From: DASVCN01 sp040905665
GTDB lineage: Bacteria > Deinococcota > Deinococci > Deinococcales > Trueperaceae
Assembly (NCBI GenBank): GCA_040905665.1
Contig: JBBDRD010000032.1
Coordinates: 1 to 23,494, forward strand
Reading direction: 5' to 3'
Length of the DNA stretch: 23,494 nucleotides
Part shown: positions 1-7,802 of the stretch, piece by piece
Layout of the letters: each line of letters starts with the position of its first letter
How positions within the stretch are numbered: the stretch's first letter is position 1
Notes under the pieces: generated by a model
Databases searched by the model: none
What the model was told of the DNA's origin: nothing
Seen by the model: only the letters and a program-made list of their open reading frames with translations
Translations under genes and position numbers: made by a program

Positions 1-151
1 ACCCAGCAACCTCAGCAAAAAGCGAGTTGGCATTACGCACACAAGCTCCTAGGCGTTTGTCGCGAAGGAAGGCAGCGGTGGCATAACAACCGAAGAAATA
101 GGTAACGTGCGAGTCCGTATTGCGAGTTGCGGGCCTTCTACCAGAGCCTGG

Positions 152-514
152 TTACCTGTCCCGTTCACTCAAAACTAGCTTCTCCAACTGTGCCCTTAAA
201 GTTGGCAGATCTCGCGTGGCAGTCTCCCAGATGATGCTCTCGTCTATCCCGAAGTACTCGTGCATCACAATATTCCGCATGCCGCGCATCTTTGCCCATG
301 GAATCGCTTGATGATTGACCTGTATCTCGACTGGAATCAGCCGAGCAGCTTCGCAGATAACGGCAATGTTCCAGACTACGGCGTCGCGTGTTCGCTGATC
401 TTCTGTGAACCATTCATGGCTTATCCCAGACAGATAAACTTCTATTCTGTCTATCGAGTCGATTATGTCCTGGATTCGCAAGCGCCACACTTCAGGCGGC
501 ACGAACTGCCTCAC
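152..514 (-). CDS. hepT: HepT-like HEPN toxin (DUF86 family)
   Basis: The protein has 120 residues with a GTG start. It is an all-helical HEPN-domain protein of the HepT/DUF86 family, the toxin half of type VII MntA/HepT modules. In the family this is an RNase, and the antitoxin MntA silences it by adding AMP to a tyrosine. The diagnostic RX4HXY motif is visible as RNIVMHEY, with R80, H85 and Y87. The gene starts inside the 3' end of the nucleotidyltransferase gene (23-nt overlap), the usual antitoxin-toxin order. The DNA looks more A/T-rich by eye than the rest of the window, which fits horizontal acquisition. Nothing recognisable lies between its stop and base 1. The family call is firm; actual toxicity is inferred. 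Confidence 0.87.
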   Translation of the reverse strand: MRQFVPPEVWRLRIQDIIDSIDRIEVYLSGISHEWFTEDQRTRDAVVWNIAVICEAARLIPVEIQVNHQAIPWAKMRGMRNIVMHEYFGIDESIIWETATRDLPTLRAQLEKLVLSERDR

Positions 515-782
515 TGAGAATCCGGTCCTTAAGTTGCGGCTTTAGAGCCTCCCTTGTTACAAGGTCGACCGGTCTTCCGAGGATCTGTTCGAGACGCTCC
601 TTCAAATCAAGAAACTCGAATAGCCCTACAGGCTTACTGAACTCTACGAGAAGATCCACGTCACTATCCAAAGCAGCCTGGTCGCGTGCAACGGAACCGA
701 ACAACGCGAGAGAGCGCATATGCATCCTGGCAAGTTCCTCGCGATGTTCACGAAGCGCGGTAAGTACATCTTCTCGGGTCAC
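492..782 (-). CDS. mntA: MntA-like minimal nucleotidyltransferase antitoxin
   Basis: The protein has about 96 residues and is a minimal nucleotidyltransferase of the Pol-beta superfamily. The signature GSX10DXD is intact: GSVARD, ten residues on, then DVD (G29, S30, D41, D43 from the chosen start). In characterised pairs this enzyme AMPylates the HepT toxin and neutralises it. The frame stays open upstream to about 1037, but I chose the GTG at 782. It has a GGGGAG Shine-Dalgarno at 788-793 with 5-nt spacing, and the residues before it look like out-of-frame translation of the neighbouring ORF. It overlaps hepT by 23 nt, so the two are probably translationally coupled. Confidence 0.86.
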   Translation of the reverse strand: MTREDVLTALREHREELARMHMRSLALFGSVARDQAALDSDVDLLVEFSKPVGLFEFLDLKERLEQILGRPVDLVTREALKPQLKDRILSEAVRAA

Positions 783-1065
783 GGCAACTCCCCGATAGCT
801 CAAGCGCCTCAACGTCCGCAGGAAGATGGTCGAAGACCAATTGCTCCCAGGCGAGGAGTTTATTAGGGGCGACATCGGAAGGGCGCACAAAAGAGTTACG
901 CCGGTAGTCCTGAAGGACATCTGAAGGTGTCTTGCAAGCCGCGCGACGCCGGAACACCTCGAGCAAAAGCGACAGAAGGTCGGTTGGGGCGATTCGTTCA
1001 GCAAGAATATCGACCAAGTCAGGTACGCCCGCTTCACGCTCTATTCGTTCGACAATCTTGCTCAT
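748..1065 (-). pseudogene. 5' remnant of an unidentified gene, truncated at the toxin-antitoxin module
   Basis: This is a 105-codon frame with an ATG start and GGAGG about 10 nt upstream. Its first ~91 residues look like genuine protein: helical, with regular LLSLLLEVFRRR and DVLQDYRRNSFVRPS stretches. From memory they resemble the N-terminus of a larger uncharacterised family that continues past an 'ALELSPV' segment. Here the reading reaches EALELS (about base 793) and then turns into GSCRDPRRCTYRAS. That tail is only the mntA start region read in another frame. The break coincides with the mntA Shine-Dalgarno. I read this as a gene cut off when the mntA-hepT module arrived. The family memory is unverified; a small intact ORF remains possible. 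Confidence 0.42.
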
Positions 1066-1340
1066 GACTCACTCGCCTCCGCTGGCATAATTGCATTTGC
1101 CCTGGCGCAATTCCATGGACCAGTTTCAACTTTTCCGAATCGGCTTTTTGGGCACACGAACTCGCCTGCCGTTTTGCCGCTCAATGCCAAGCACTCGCCG
1201 GTTAGACAGGCTCGGTTGAAGATCAAGGGCACTGCACACCACCTCACCGATGGAACCGTCGAACGCCGGGAACGAGGCATCTACCGAATCGCCACCTACC
1301 CCCGGACCGACCACGAACGCGATGTGGTCATGATCCTCCG
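1066..1340. other. Intergenic stretch without a recognisable gene
   Basis: About 275 nt lie between the stump's start and the leu promoter. Minus-strand frames run through it (the longest is about 100 codons, 1434 to 1126), but I recognise no domain. The longest would begin antisense to the leu leader and would cross the leu promoter. The stump's own Shine-Dalgarno lies at its left edge. I see no RNA gene or clear repeat here. Confidence 0.4.
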
Positions 1341-1369
1341 TTGACAGCCCAAATCCACAGCCGTATACT
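1341..1369 (+). promoter_or_regulatory. Sigma-70 promoter of the leu operon
   Basis: The -35 box TTGACA (1341-1346) is a perfect consensus match. A 17-nt spacer separates it from the -10 box TATACT (1364-1369), one mismatch from consensus. Transcription would start near 1376, giving about 45 nt of mRNA before the leader peptide at 1422. It is the best-scoring promoter by eye in the window. Its position just before an attenuator is what a regulated biosynthetic operon needs. Confidence 0.88.
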
Positions 1370-1421
1370 TCCCGCAATGCCCACCAGACGCCGCCTCCGC
1401 GCCATCCAGGAGAGATTCGTA

Positions 1422-1463
1422 ATGCTCCTAGCACTATCGGGTGGAGTCGTCGTAGCCGGTTAG
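1422..1463 (+). CDS. leu/ilv attenuator leader peptide
   Basis: This is a 13-codon ORF encoding MLLALSGGVVVAG, then TAG. It contains three Leu codons (CTC, CTA, CTA) and three consecutive Val codons (GTC, GTC, GTA). CTA is an uncommon Leu codon in GC-rich genomes, which would sharpen sensitivity to charged tRNA-Leu. An AGGAGA Shine-Dalgarno at 1408-1413 sits 8 nt upstream. The ORF lies between the promoter and a strong intrinsic terminator, in front of leuC. By analogy with enteric ilv and leu leaders, ribosome stalling at Leu or Val codons would prevent termination. The ORF and codon content are seen; the mechanism is inferred. Confidence 0.85.
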   Translation: MLLALSGGVVVAG

Positions 1464-1481
1464 AAACTGACTATCGTCCTT

Positions 1482-1517
1482 ACACCCCTCGGTCCAACCT
1501 CCGAGGGGTGTTTTTTT
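1482..1517 (+). terminator. Intrinsic terminator acting as leu attenuator
   Basis: A perfect 11-bp stem pairs ACACCCCTCGG (1482-1492) with CCGAGGGGTGT (1501-1511) around an 8-nt loop, followed by a run of seven T (1511-1517). It starts 18 nt after the leader stop codon and ends 54 nt before leuC, so it must be read through to express the operon. A short upstream segment, GGGTG at 1439-1443 inside the leader ORF, is complementary to CACCC at 1483-1487 in the left arm. It could seed an antiterminator, but 5 bp alone is weak. Confidence 0.9.
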
Positions 1518-1571
1518 GCCTTCGGCTCGCGAAAACGCGAAGCCAAAGTGCATGCTCGAAAGGGTGAGTGA

Positions 1572-3080
1572 ATGCCGCAAGCAGGCTTGCAGATCGGATC
1601 CGAAGCAGGATCGCAACCAGAATCACGACAGGGGTCGCAGCAGGCCAGGACTGATGGACCGAGGAGTCTCTTCGAAAAGGTCTGGGACGCGCACACAGTG
1701 CGGGAGATGCCTAACGGTCAAACGCAACTCCTGATCGGCACGCACCTGATCCACGAGGTGACCAGCCCCCAGGCATTCGGCATGCTTCGCGACCTGGGGC
1801 TGGAAGTGGCGATGCCGCATCGCACCTTCGCGACCGTCGACCACATCGTCCCGACCGACAGCCGCACCCAGCCGTTCGCCGACGAGCTGGCCGACGAGAT
1901 GATCCGTGAACTGCACAGCAACTGTGAACGCTACGGCATCACCTACTTCGACCTGCAGAGCGGAAGGCAGGGCATCGTACACATGGTGGGCCCCGAGCAG
2001 GGAATCACCCAGCCGGGCACCACCATCGCCTGCGGTGACTCGCATACGAGCACCCATGGCGCATTCGGCGCCATCGCCTTCGGTATCGGCACCTCACAGG
2101 TGCGCGACGTGCTCGCCACCCAGACACTGGCAATGAGCAGCCTCAAGGTACGGCGTATCAACGTTAGCGGTGAACTGGGACCGGGCGTCTACGCCAAGGA
2201 CGTGATCCTCCACATCATCCGCACCCTGGGCGTCAATGGGGGACTCGGTTACGCTTACGAGTATGGCGGCGAGGTCGTGGGCCGGATGAGCATGGAAGAG
2301 CGCATGACGGTTTGCAACATGTCGATCGAGGGAGGGGCACGCTGCGGCTACGTGAACCCCGACGAGACGACCTTCTCCTACCTCGAGGGCCGGCCGTACA
2401 CACCGAAGGGCGCCGATTGGGATGCGGCGGTAGAGCGCTGGCGAGCCGTGACGTCGGATCCAGGGTGCCGTTACGACGATGTGGTGGAGATTCGGGCTAA
2501 AGATATCGCACCCACAGTCACCTGGGGGATCAACCCGGGACAGGCGATCGCCATCGACGAGTTCATTCCTACGGTGGAGGGCGCCTCCGAAGGAGCCCGT
2601 GAGTCGATTGCCGAGGCGCTCGAGCACATGAAACTCGATCCCGGTGCGCCGATCGCCGGCACGAGGATCGACGTGGCCTTCCTGGGCTCCTGTACCAACG
2701 CGCGGCTCTCCGACCTGGTCGAAGCGGCCCGTTACCTCGAGGGGCGGAGGGTCCAGCCGGGAGTGAAGGCGATCGTGGTGCCCGGCTCGCAACTGGTGAA
2801 GGACGAGTGCGAGCGGCGCGGCATCGACCGCATCTTCAAGGCCGCCGGCTTCGAGTGGCGCGAGGCCGGTTGCTCGATGTGCCTAGCGATGAACCCCGAC
2901 AAGCTCGTCGGCGACCAACTGTGCGCCTCCTCTAGCAACCGCAACTTCAAAGGTCGCCAGGGTTCGGCCACCGGTCGAACGGTACTTATGAGCCCGGTGA
3001 TGGTCGCGGCAGCTGCTGTGACCGGGACGATCTGCGACGCGCGAGAAGTCTTCGGCGTGGGCAGAGAGGCGGTAGCATAA
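1572..3080 (+). CDS. leuC: 3-isopropylmalate dehydratase large subunit
   Basis: LeuC forms, with LeuD, the isopropylmalate isomerase of leucine biosynthesis, converting 2- to 3-isopropylmalate with a [4Fe-4S] cluster. Cluster ligands are visible as C374 (GSCTN) and C434/C437 (CSMC). Family stretches include FEKVWDAH, DSHTSTHGAFGA and CTNARLSDL. The protein has 502 residues, about 30 more than usual. The extra N-terminus (residues 2-31) is Gln- and Ser-rich without family similarity. The ATG at 1572 has AGGGTGA about 4 nt upstream and is the only ATG in frame before the conserved part. An internal TTG start cannot be excluded. A small bulged hairpin lies between attenuator and start (1524-1544). 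Confidence 0.96.
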   Translation: MPQAGLQIGSEAGSQPESRQGSQQARTDGPRSLFEKVWDAHTVREMPNGQTQLLIGTHLIHEVTSPQAFGMLRDLGLEVAMPHRTFATVDHIVPTDSRTQPFADELADEMIRELHSNCERYGITYFDLQSGRQGIVHMVGPEQGITQPGTTIACGDSHTSTHGAFGAIAFGIGTSQVRDVLATQTLAMSSLKVRRINVSGELGPGVYAKDVILHIIRTLGVNGGLGYAYEYGGEVVGRMSMEERMTVCNMSIEGGARCGYVNPDETTFSYLEGRPYTPKGADWDAAVERWRAVTSDPGCRYDDVVEIRAKDIAPTVTWGINPGQAIAIDEFIPTVEGASEGARESIAEALEHMKLDPGAPIAGTRIDVAFLGSCTNARLSDLVEAARYLEGRRVQPGVKAIVVPGSQLVKDECERRGIDRIFKAAGFEWREAGCSMCLAMNPDKLVGDQLCASSSNRNFKGRQGSATGRTVLMSPVMVAAAAVTGTICDAREVFGVGREAVA

Positions 3081-3691
3081 TGGCGCTCGCACCTATAAGC
3101 AAGGTCGTTGGCCGGGCCGTGCACGTGCCGGGTGACGATATCGACACAGACCGAATCATTCCGGCGCGCTACCTCAAGTGTGTGACCTTCGACGACTTGG
3201 GAGAACACCTGTTCAAGGACGTCCGCTTCGATGAGGATGGCCGACGCAAGGGGCATCCGCTCGACGATCCGCGTTTCCAAGGCGCTACCGTTCTCCTCTC
3301 GGGCGCCAACTTCGGTTGCGGCTCGAGCCGTGAGCATGCGCCCCAGTCGCTCTACCGCCACGGTATTCGGGCGATCATCGCCGTAACGTTCGCCGAAATC
3401 TTCTTTGGCAACTGCACTACATTGGGACTTCCCTGCGTGGAGGCGGATGCGGCCGACGTGAAGAGGCTTGCCCAGGAGGTCGCCACAGATCCGGCCGTCC
3501 AGCTCTCCATCGACTTGGAGGAGCGCACGGTGCGGGCTGGCGACCTGACGGTAAGCGTCCGCATTCCCGAGAGCGCCCGTTCAGCGCTCCTGGCCGGCCA
3601 CTGGGATCCGATCGCCGACCTGCTCGAGGGTCGCGACGAGGTTGCCGCCACCGCCCGAGCTCTCCCCTACCTAGGGAGGAGCGAAGCGTGA
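3080..3691 (+). CDS. leuD: 3-isopropylmalate dehydratase small subunit
   Basis: This is the small (swivel-domain) partner of LeuC, 203 residues, typical for bacterial LeuD. Conserved stretches are VPGDDIDTDRIIPARYL near the N-terminus and GANFGCGSSREHAPQSL around residues 75-91, the substrate-contacting loop. Its ATG overlaps the leuC stop by one base (TAATG), so translation is coupled, as expected for two subunits needed in equal amounts. It overlaps leuB at its own 3' end. Confidence 0.96.
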   Translation: MALAPISKVVGRAVHVPGDDIDTDRIIPARYLKCVTFDDLGEHLFKDVRFDEDGRRKGHPLDDPRFQGATVLLSGANFGCGSSREHAPQSLYRHGIRAIIAVTFAEIFFGNCTTLGLPCVEADAADVKRLAQEVATDPAVQLSIDLEERTVRAGDLTVSVRIPESARSALLAGHWDPIADLLEGRDEVAATARALPYLGRSEA

Positions 3692-4785
3692 ACCGCTACC
3701 AGATCGCCGTGCTGCCGGGCGACTTCATCGGACCCGAGGTCGTCGAAGCCTCCCTCGAAGTGCTGGACGAGGTAGCCCGGATACACGGGTTCGAGCTCGC
3801 CTACGAAAGGCTGCCGTTCGGCGGCGGAGCGCTCGACAGGCTGGGCGAACCTCTGCCCGCCGAGACCCGCAAGGCGGTCTCCGAATGCGACGCGGTGCTT
3901 ATGGGCGCCGTAGGCGGGCCGCAGGATCACCCTTGGAATCGGGTAGCGCGTGAGAAGCGCGTGGAGACCGGTATCCTCCAGCTACGCCGGCACCTGAAGG
4001 TGTTTGCCAACCTGCGGCCGGTGAAGGTGTTCCCCGGCCTCGAACACCTCTCGCCACTCAAGTCCGAGGTGGCGGCCGGCACCGACATGCTGATCCTGCG
4101 TGAGCTTACCGGCGGCATTTACTTCGGCAAGCCGTCGGCCAACGAGCAGGACAGGGGCGTTTCGACGATGGTCTACGAGCGCTTCGAGGTCGAACGGATC
4201 GCCCGGGTGGCCTTCGAGAGTGCGCGGACGCGCGGCGGGCCAAACGGTGGACGGGTCACAAGTGTCGACAAGGCCAACGTCCTCGACGTCTCCCAGTTCT
4301 GGCGCGACGTGGTAGTGGGCGTGCACCAGAGCGAGTTCGGCGACGTCGAGCTGGATCACCTCTATGTGGACAACGCTGCCATGCAGATCGTCCGGGATCC
4401 CGGGCAGTTCGACGTGATCGTCACCTCGAACCTCTTTGGCGATATCCTCTCCGACCTTGCCGCGGTAATTCCCGGTTCATTGGGGTTGCTCCCTTCTGCC
4501 TCACTCGGCGGCGCCATCGGCCTGTTCGAACCGGTTCACGGCAGTGCTCCAGACATCGCCGGCAAAGGTGTAGCCAACCCCACCGCAACGATGCTCTCGG
4601 TTGCGATGATGCTGCGTTACGGCCTGCAACAAGCGGCCGCGGCCGACGACCTGGAAGCGGCAGTGCAGCAGGCGCTGGCCGAGGATCCGACCAAGGATCT
4701 GGGCGGGACGCGAGATACCGCCTCGTTCACCGCAGCCGTCCTCGATGTCCTTGCCCGTCGGCAGCCGGTCGCGGCGCCGGGCTAA
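3688..4785 (+). CDS. leuB: 3-isopropylmalate dehydrogenase
   Basis: LeuB catalyses the NAD-dependent oxidative decarboxylation of 3-isopropylmalate to 2-oxoisocaproate in the cytosol. The protein has 365 residues, normal for the family. Visible signatures are RELTGGIYFGKPS, VDKANVLDVSQFWR, the metal-site segment NLFGDILSDLAAVIPGSLG and the nucleotide-binding LFEPVHGSAPDIAGKG. The GTG start overlaps the leuD stop (GTGA) and has GGGAGGAG at 3674-3681. One oddity is the N-terminal loop, which reads LPGDFIGPEV where most members have GDGIGPEV. The rest supports IPMDH rather than isocitrate or tartrate dehydrogenase, and the operon settles it. Confidence 0.95.
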   Translation: MNRYQIAVLPGDFIGPEVVEASLEVLDEVARIHGFELAYERLPFGGGALDRLGEPLPAETRKAVSECDAVLMGAVGGPQDHPWNRVAREKRVETGILQLRRHLKVFANLRPVKVFPGLEHLSPLKSEVAAGTDMLILRELTGGIYFGKPSANEQDRGVSTMVYERFEVERIARVAFESARTRGGPNGGRVTSVDKANVLDVSQFWRDVVVGVHQSEFGDVELDHLYVDNAAMQIVRDPGQFDVIVTSNLFGDILSDLAAVIPGSLGLLPSASLGGAIGLFEPVHGSAPDIAGKGVANPTATMLSVAMMLRYGLQQAAAADDLEAAVQQALAEDPTKDLGGTRDTASFTAAVLDVLARRQPVAAPG

Positions 4786-4864
4786 GGGTAGCTAGCCGAA
4801 TCGTGGGAAACCGCAGTTGCAATCATTCGAAACGGGGACAAGCGAAGTCGTGGGTGTCATCTCA

Positions 4865-6040
4865 GTGAGCGAACAACGGGTGGCCAGCCGCCGCGTCGCC
4901 TCTTTCGGCGAGACAGTGTTCGCGACCTACTCTCGTCTGGCCAAAGAGACGGGCGCGGTCGATCTGGGACAGGGCTTCCCCGACTTCGAGCCGCCCGGCT
5001 TCGTTACCCAGGCGCTTCGTGAGGCGGCCGGCGGCTACCAACAGTACCCGCCACTAGCCGGTTGGCCACCTTTGCTAGAGGCCTTGGCGGAGGACATCGG
5101 GCGTCGACTCGGGCGCAGCATCGAGCCGGCGAGCAATTTGCTGGTCACCGTGGGCGCCACCGAAGGTCTGTTTGCCGTCATGCAGGCGTTCATCGATCCG
5201 GGCGACGAGGTGGTGCTCATCGAGCCCTTCTACGACGCCTATCCGGCCGATGTGACTATGGCGGGCGGGGTGCCTCGATTCGTGCCGCTTGAGCCGCAGG
5301 AGGACGGGAGCTGGCTGCTCGATCAGCAACGGCTGGCCGCGGCATTCAACGAGCGCACCAGGATGATCGTTGTCAACAGCCCTCACAACCCCAGCGGGAA
5401 AGTGTTCAGCGCCCAGGAGCTCGACTTCATCATCGAACTCGCTCAGCGGCACGACACGCTTATCCTTGCCGACCAAGTCTATGAGCACATCTCCTTCACG
5501 CCCTTCGTCGACCTGCTCAGCCGCACAGGCGCCTGGGAGCGCGCGATCAGCCTTTCGAGCTTCGGCAAGAGCTTCTCCGTGACCGGTTGGAAGATTGGTT
5601 GGGCGTGCGGTCCCGAGAATCTCATCACCGCCATGCGAAGGGCTCACCAGTGGATCCCGTTCACGGTGGCGACCCCTTTGCAGGTCGCGGCGGCAGAGTC
5701 GATCAGGCATGCCGCAAACACGTCCTACTACGAAGACTTGCACGGTAGTTACCTCGCCAAGCGCGACCTGCTGCTGGCGGCGTTAGAGGCTACTCCCTTT
5801 CGAGCGATGCGTCCCGAGGGCGGCTACTTCGTGATCGCCAACTCACGGGAGCTCGATTATCCCGATGACGAGGCGTTGTGCCGCGACCTGCCGGTCCGCG
5901 CCGGCGTGACCGCCATTCCGCCAAGCGCCTTCTATAGCCCCGAACACCGACATCTGGCTCGCAGCCTCGTGCGCTTCGCCTTCTGCAAGAGAGACGAGGC
6001 GATCGCCGAGGCCGGGGAGCGGCTGGCACGATTAAGTTGA
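4865..6040 (+). CDS. Class I/II PLP-dependent aminotransferase (kynurenine/methionine aminotransferase-like)
   Basis: This is a fold-type I aminotransferase of about 391 residues. The PLP-binding lysine is in SSFGKSFSVTGWKIGW (K235). Other family landmarks are LGQGFPDF, VTVGATEGLF, NSPHNPSGKVF and LADQVYEHI. The pattern is closest, from memory, to the kynurenine-oxoglutarate / glutamine-phenylpyruvate / methionine aminotransferase (YbdL-like) branch, not to the fold-type IV enzyme IlvE. The frame is open back to a TTG at 4817. I prefer the GTG at 4865 because earlier residues match no family pattern, but the start is uncertain. It lies between leuB and ilvD in the same direction. A role in transaminating branched-chain oxoacids or methionine is possible but not shown. 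Confidence 0.87.
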   Translation: MSEQRVASRRVASFGETVFATYSRLAKETGAVDLGQGFPDFEPPGFVTQALREAAGGYQQYPPLAGWPPLLEALAEDIGRRLGRSIEPASNLLVTVGATEGLFAVMQAFIDPGDEVVLIEPFYDAYPADVTMAGGVPRFVPLEPQEDGSWLLDQQRLAAAFNERTRMIVVNSPHNPSGKVFSAQELDFIIELAQRHDTLILADQVYEHISFTPFVDLLSRTGAWERAISLSSFGKSFSVTGWKIGWACGPENLITAMRRAHQWIPFTVATPLQVAAAESIRHAANTSYYEDLHGSYLAKRDLLLAALEATPFRAMRPEGGYFVIANSRELDYPDDEALCRDLPVRAGVTAIPPSAFYSPEHRHLARSLVRFAFCKRDEAIAEAGERLARLS

Positions 6041-6082
6041 GGCTTGCGGTTACAATTGCCGCGGATTCCCGGAGGACCCCCA

Positions 6083-7777
6083 ATGAGCGACACTCTCACA
6101 CGTGAGAAACTGAACCGACGAAGCGCGATCATTACCGAGGGCGACAACCGAGCGCCCAACCGCGCGATGCTCCGCGCCGTGGGCTTTAGCGACCAGGACT
6201 TCAGCAAGCCGATTATCGCGATCGCCAATGGTCACAGCACCATCACGCCCTGCAACGCCGGCCTGGGTGAGCTGGCCACCGCTGCCGAGATGGGCGTACG
6301 GGAAGCCGGCGGCATGCCGCAGACCTTCGGGACGATCACGATTTCGGACGGCATCTCGATGGGCACCGAGGGGATGAAGTACTCACTGGTCTCGCGTGAA
6401 GTAATCGCAGACTCGATCGAAACTGTTTGCCGCGGCCAAAGCATGGATGGCCTGCTGGCGGTAGGCGGCTGCGACAAGAACATGCCCGGCGCGATGATCG
6501 CGATCGGCCGCCTCGATATCCCTACAGTTTTCGTATACGGCGGCACGATCAAGCCCGGACATCACGGCGATGAGGACCTCACCATCGTTAGCGTGTTCGA
6601 GGCGGTGGGCGCCTACAACGCCGGGCGGATTCCCCTCGACGCCTTTAGGGCTATCGAGCAGAGCGCCTGTCCGGGGAGCGGGTCGTGTGGCGGGATGTTT
6701 ACCGCCAACACCATGTCGTCGGCTATCGAAGCGCTGGGGATGAGCCTCCCCTACTCCTCGACCATGTCCAACGAGGACGAGGAGAAAAAGGAGAGCGCGC
6801 GGGCCAGCGCTCAGCAGTTACTGAAGCTCATCGAATGGGACCTCACTCCCCGCAAGATAATGACGCGCGAGGCTTTCGAGAACGCCATCACCGTCATCAT
6901 GGCGGTCGGCGGCTCTACGAACGCAGTACTCCACCTTATCGCCATCGCTCACGCGACCGGCGTACCGCTCGACATCGACGACTTCGAGAGTATCCGCCGC
7001 CGCACTCCGCACTTCGCCGACCTAAAACCCTCCGGTCGCTTCGTAGCTACCGACCTGCACCGGGTCGGCGGCATCCCGCTGATCATGCGGATGCTCCTCG
7101 ATCGCGGCCTGCTGCACGGCGGCTGCATGACGATCACCGGCAAGACCGTTGCGGAGAATCTCGCGAACGTTAGCGGTGAGCCCGATCCCGCGCAGGAGGT
7201 AGTGCTCCCTTTCGACAAGCCCAAGTACCCACAGGGCCACCTGGTGATTCTGCGTGGCAACCTCGCCCCCGAAGGCGCGGTAGCCAAGACCAGCGGCCTG
7301 CGCACGACCAAGATCACCGGCCCGGCCCGGGTGTTCGACAGTGAAGAGGAGTCGATGGCGGCGATCATGGCCGACTCTGTCACCGCTGGTGACGTCATCG
7401 TGATCCGCTACGAGGGTCCCAAGGGCGGGCCGGGAATGCGCGAGATGCTCTCCCCCACCGGCGCGCTCATTGGCAAGGGACTGGGGGATTCGGTGGGGCT
7501 GATAACCGATGGCCGCTTCTCCGGTGGAACCTACGGACTGGTGGTAGGGCATGTGGCGCCCGAGGCGCAAGTAGGCGGCCCGATAGCGCTCCTTCGCGAC
7601 GGCGACACCGTAACGATCGATGCCGAGCGCAATCTGATCGAGGTCGAATTGAGTGACGATGATCTGGAGGCCCGGCGGGCACGCTGGCAAGCTCCGCCCG
7701 CCCGCTACCTTACGGGTGTGCTGGCGAAGTACGCCAAGCTGGTTTCGAGCGCTTCGACCGGCGCGGTAACGGACTGA
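6083..7777 (+). CDS. ilvD: Dihydroxy-acid dehydratase
   Basis: IlvD dehydrates 2,3-dihydroxy-isovalerate and 2,3-dihydroxy-3-methylvalerate to the oxoacids before valine and isoleucine. The protein has 564 residues, normal length. Three cysteines suited to binding an iron-sulfur cluster are seen: C57 (ITPCNAG), C130 (GGCDKNMPGA) and C202 (GSGSCGGMFTANTMSS). The ATG at 6083 has a near-perfect GGAGGA at 6071-6076, 6 nt away. The frame is open further upstream, but that part overlaps noncoding sequence before the Shine-Dalgarno. A TACAAT box at 6051-6056 could give ilvD its own promoter, with no convincing -35. It belongs functionally with the leu genes upstream. Confidence 0.97.
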   Translation: MSDTLTREKLNRRSAIITEGDNRAPNRAMLRAVGFSDQDFSKPIIAIANGHSTITPCNAGLGELATAAEMGVREAGGMPQTFGTITISDGISMGTEGMKYSLVSREVIADSIETVCRGQSMDGLLAVGGCDKNMPGAMIAIGRLDIPTVFVYGGTIKPGHHGDEDLTIVSVFEAVGAYNAGRIPLDAFRAIEQSACPGSGSCGGMFTANTMSSAIEALGMSLPYSSTMSNEDEEKKESARASAQQLLKLIEWDLTPRKIMTREAFENAITVIMAVGGSTNAVLHLIAIAHATGVPLDIDDFESIRRRTPHFADLKPSGRFVATDLHRVGGIPLIMRMLLDRGLLHGGCMTITGKTVAENLANVSGEPDPAQEVVLPFDKPKYPQGHLVILRGNLAPEGAVAKTSGLRTTKITGPARVFDSEEESMAAIMADSVTAGDVIVIRYEGPKGGPGMREMLSPTGALIGKGLGDSVGLITDGRFSGGTYGLVVGHVAPEAQVGGPIALLRDGDTVTIDAERNLIEVELSDDDLEARRARWQAPPARYLTGVLAKYAKLVSSASTGAVTD

Positions 7778-7802
7778 TGGCGGCGCCATCGGAGAGGAAC
7801 GG

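Noticed and set aside
1126..1434. Minus-strand frame of about 100 codons antisense to the leu promoter and leader
   Set aside because: No recognisable domain and no convincing Shine-Dalgarno, and it would start inside the leader peptide and cross the promoter on the opposite strand. Treated as noncoding, with low certainty.
1524..1544. Bulged hairpin (GGCTCGCG, AAAA loop, CGCGAAGCC) between the attenuator and leuC
   Set aside because: It has no T-tract and does not cover the leuC Shine-Dalgarno. Not enough to call a second regulatory element.
6685..7173. Long overlapping frames inside ilvD and similar long frames opposite leuC, leuB, the aminotransferase, ispE and folP
   Set aside because: They lie wholly inside firmly identified genes, are rich in Arg, His, Pro and Ser as expected for shifted reading of GC-rich DNA, and match no family that I recognise.
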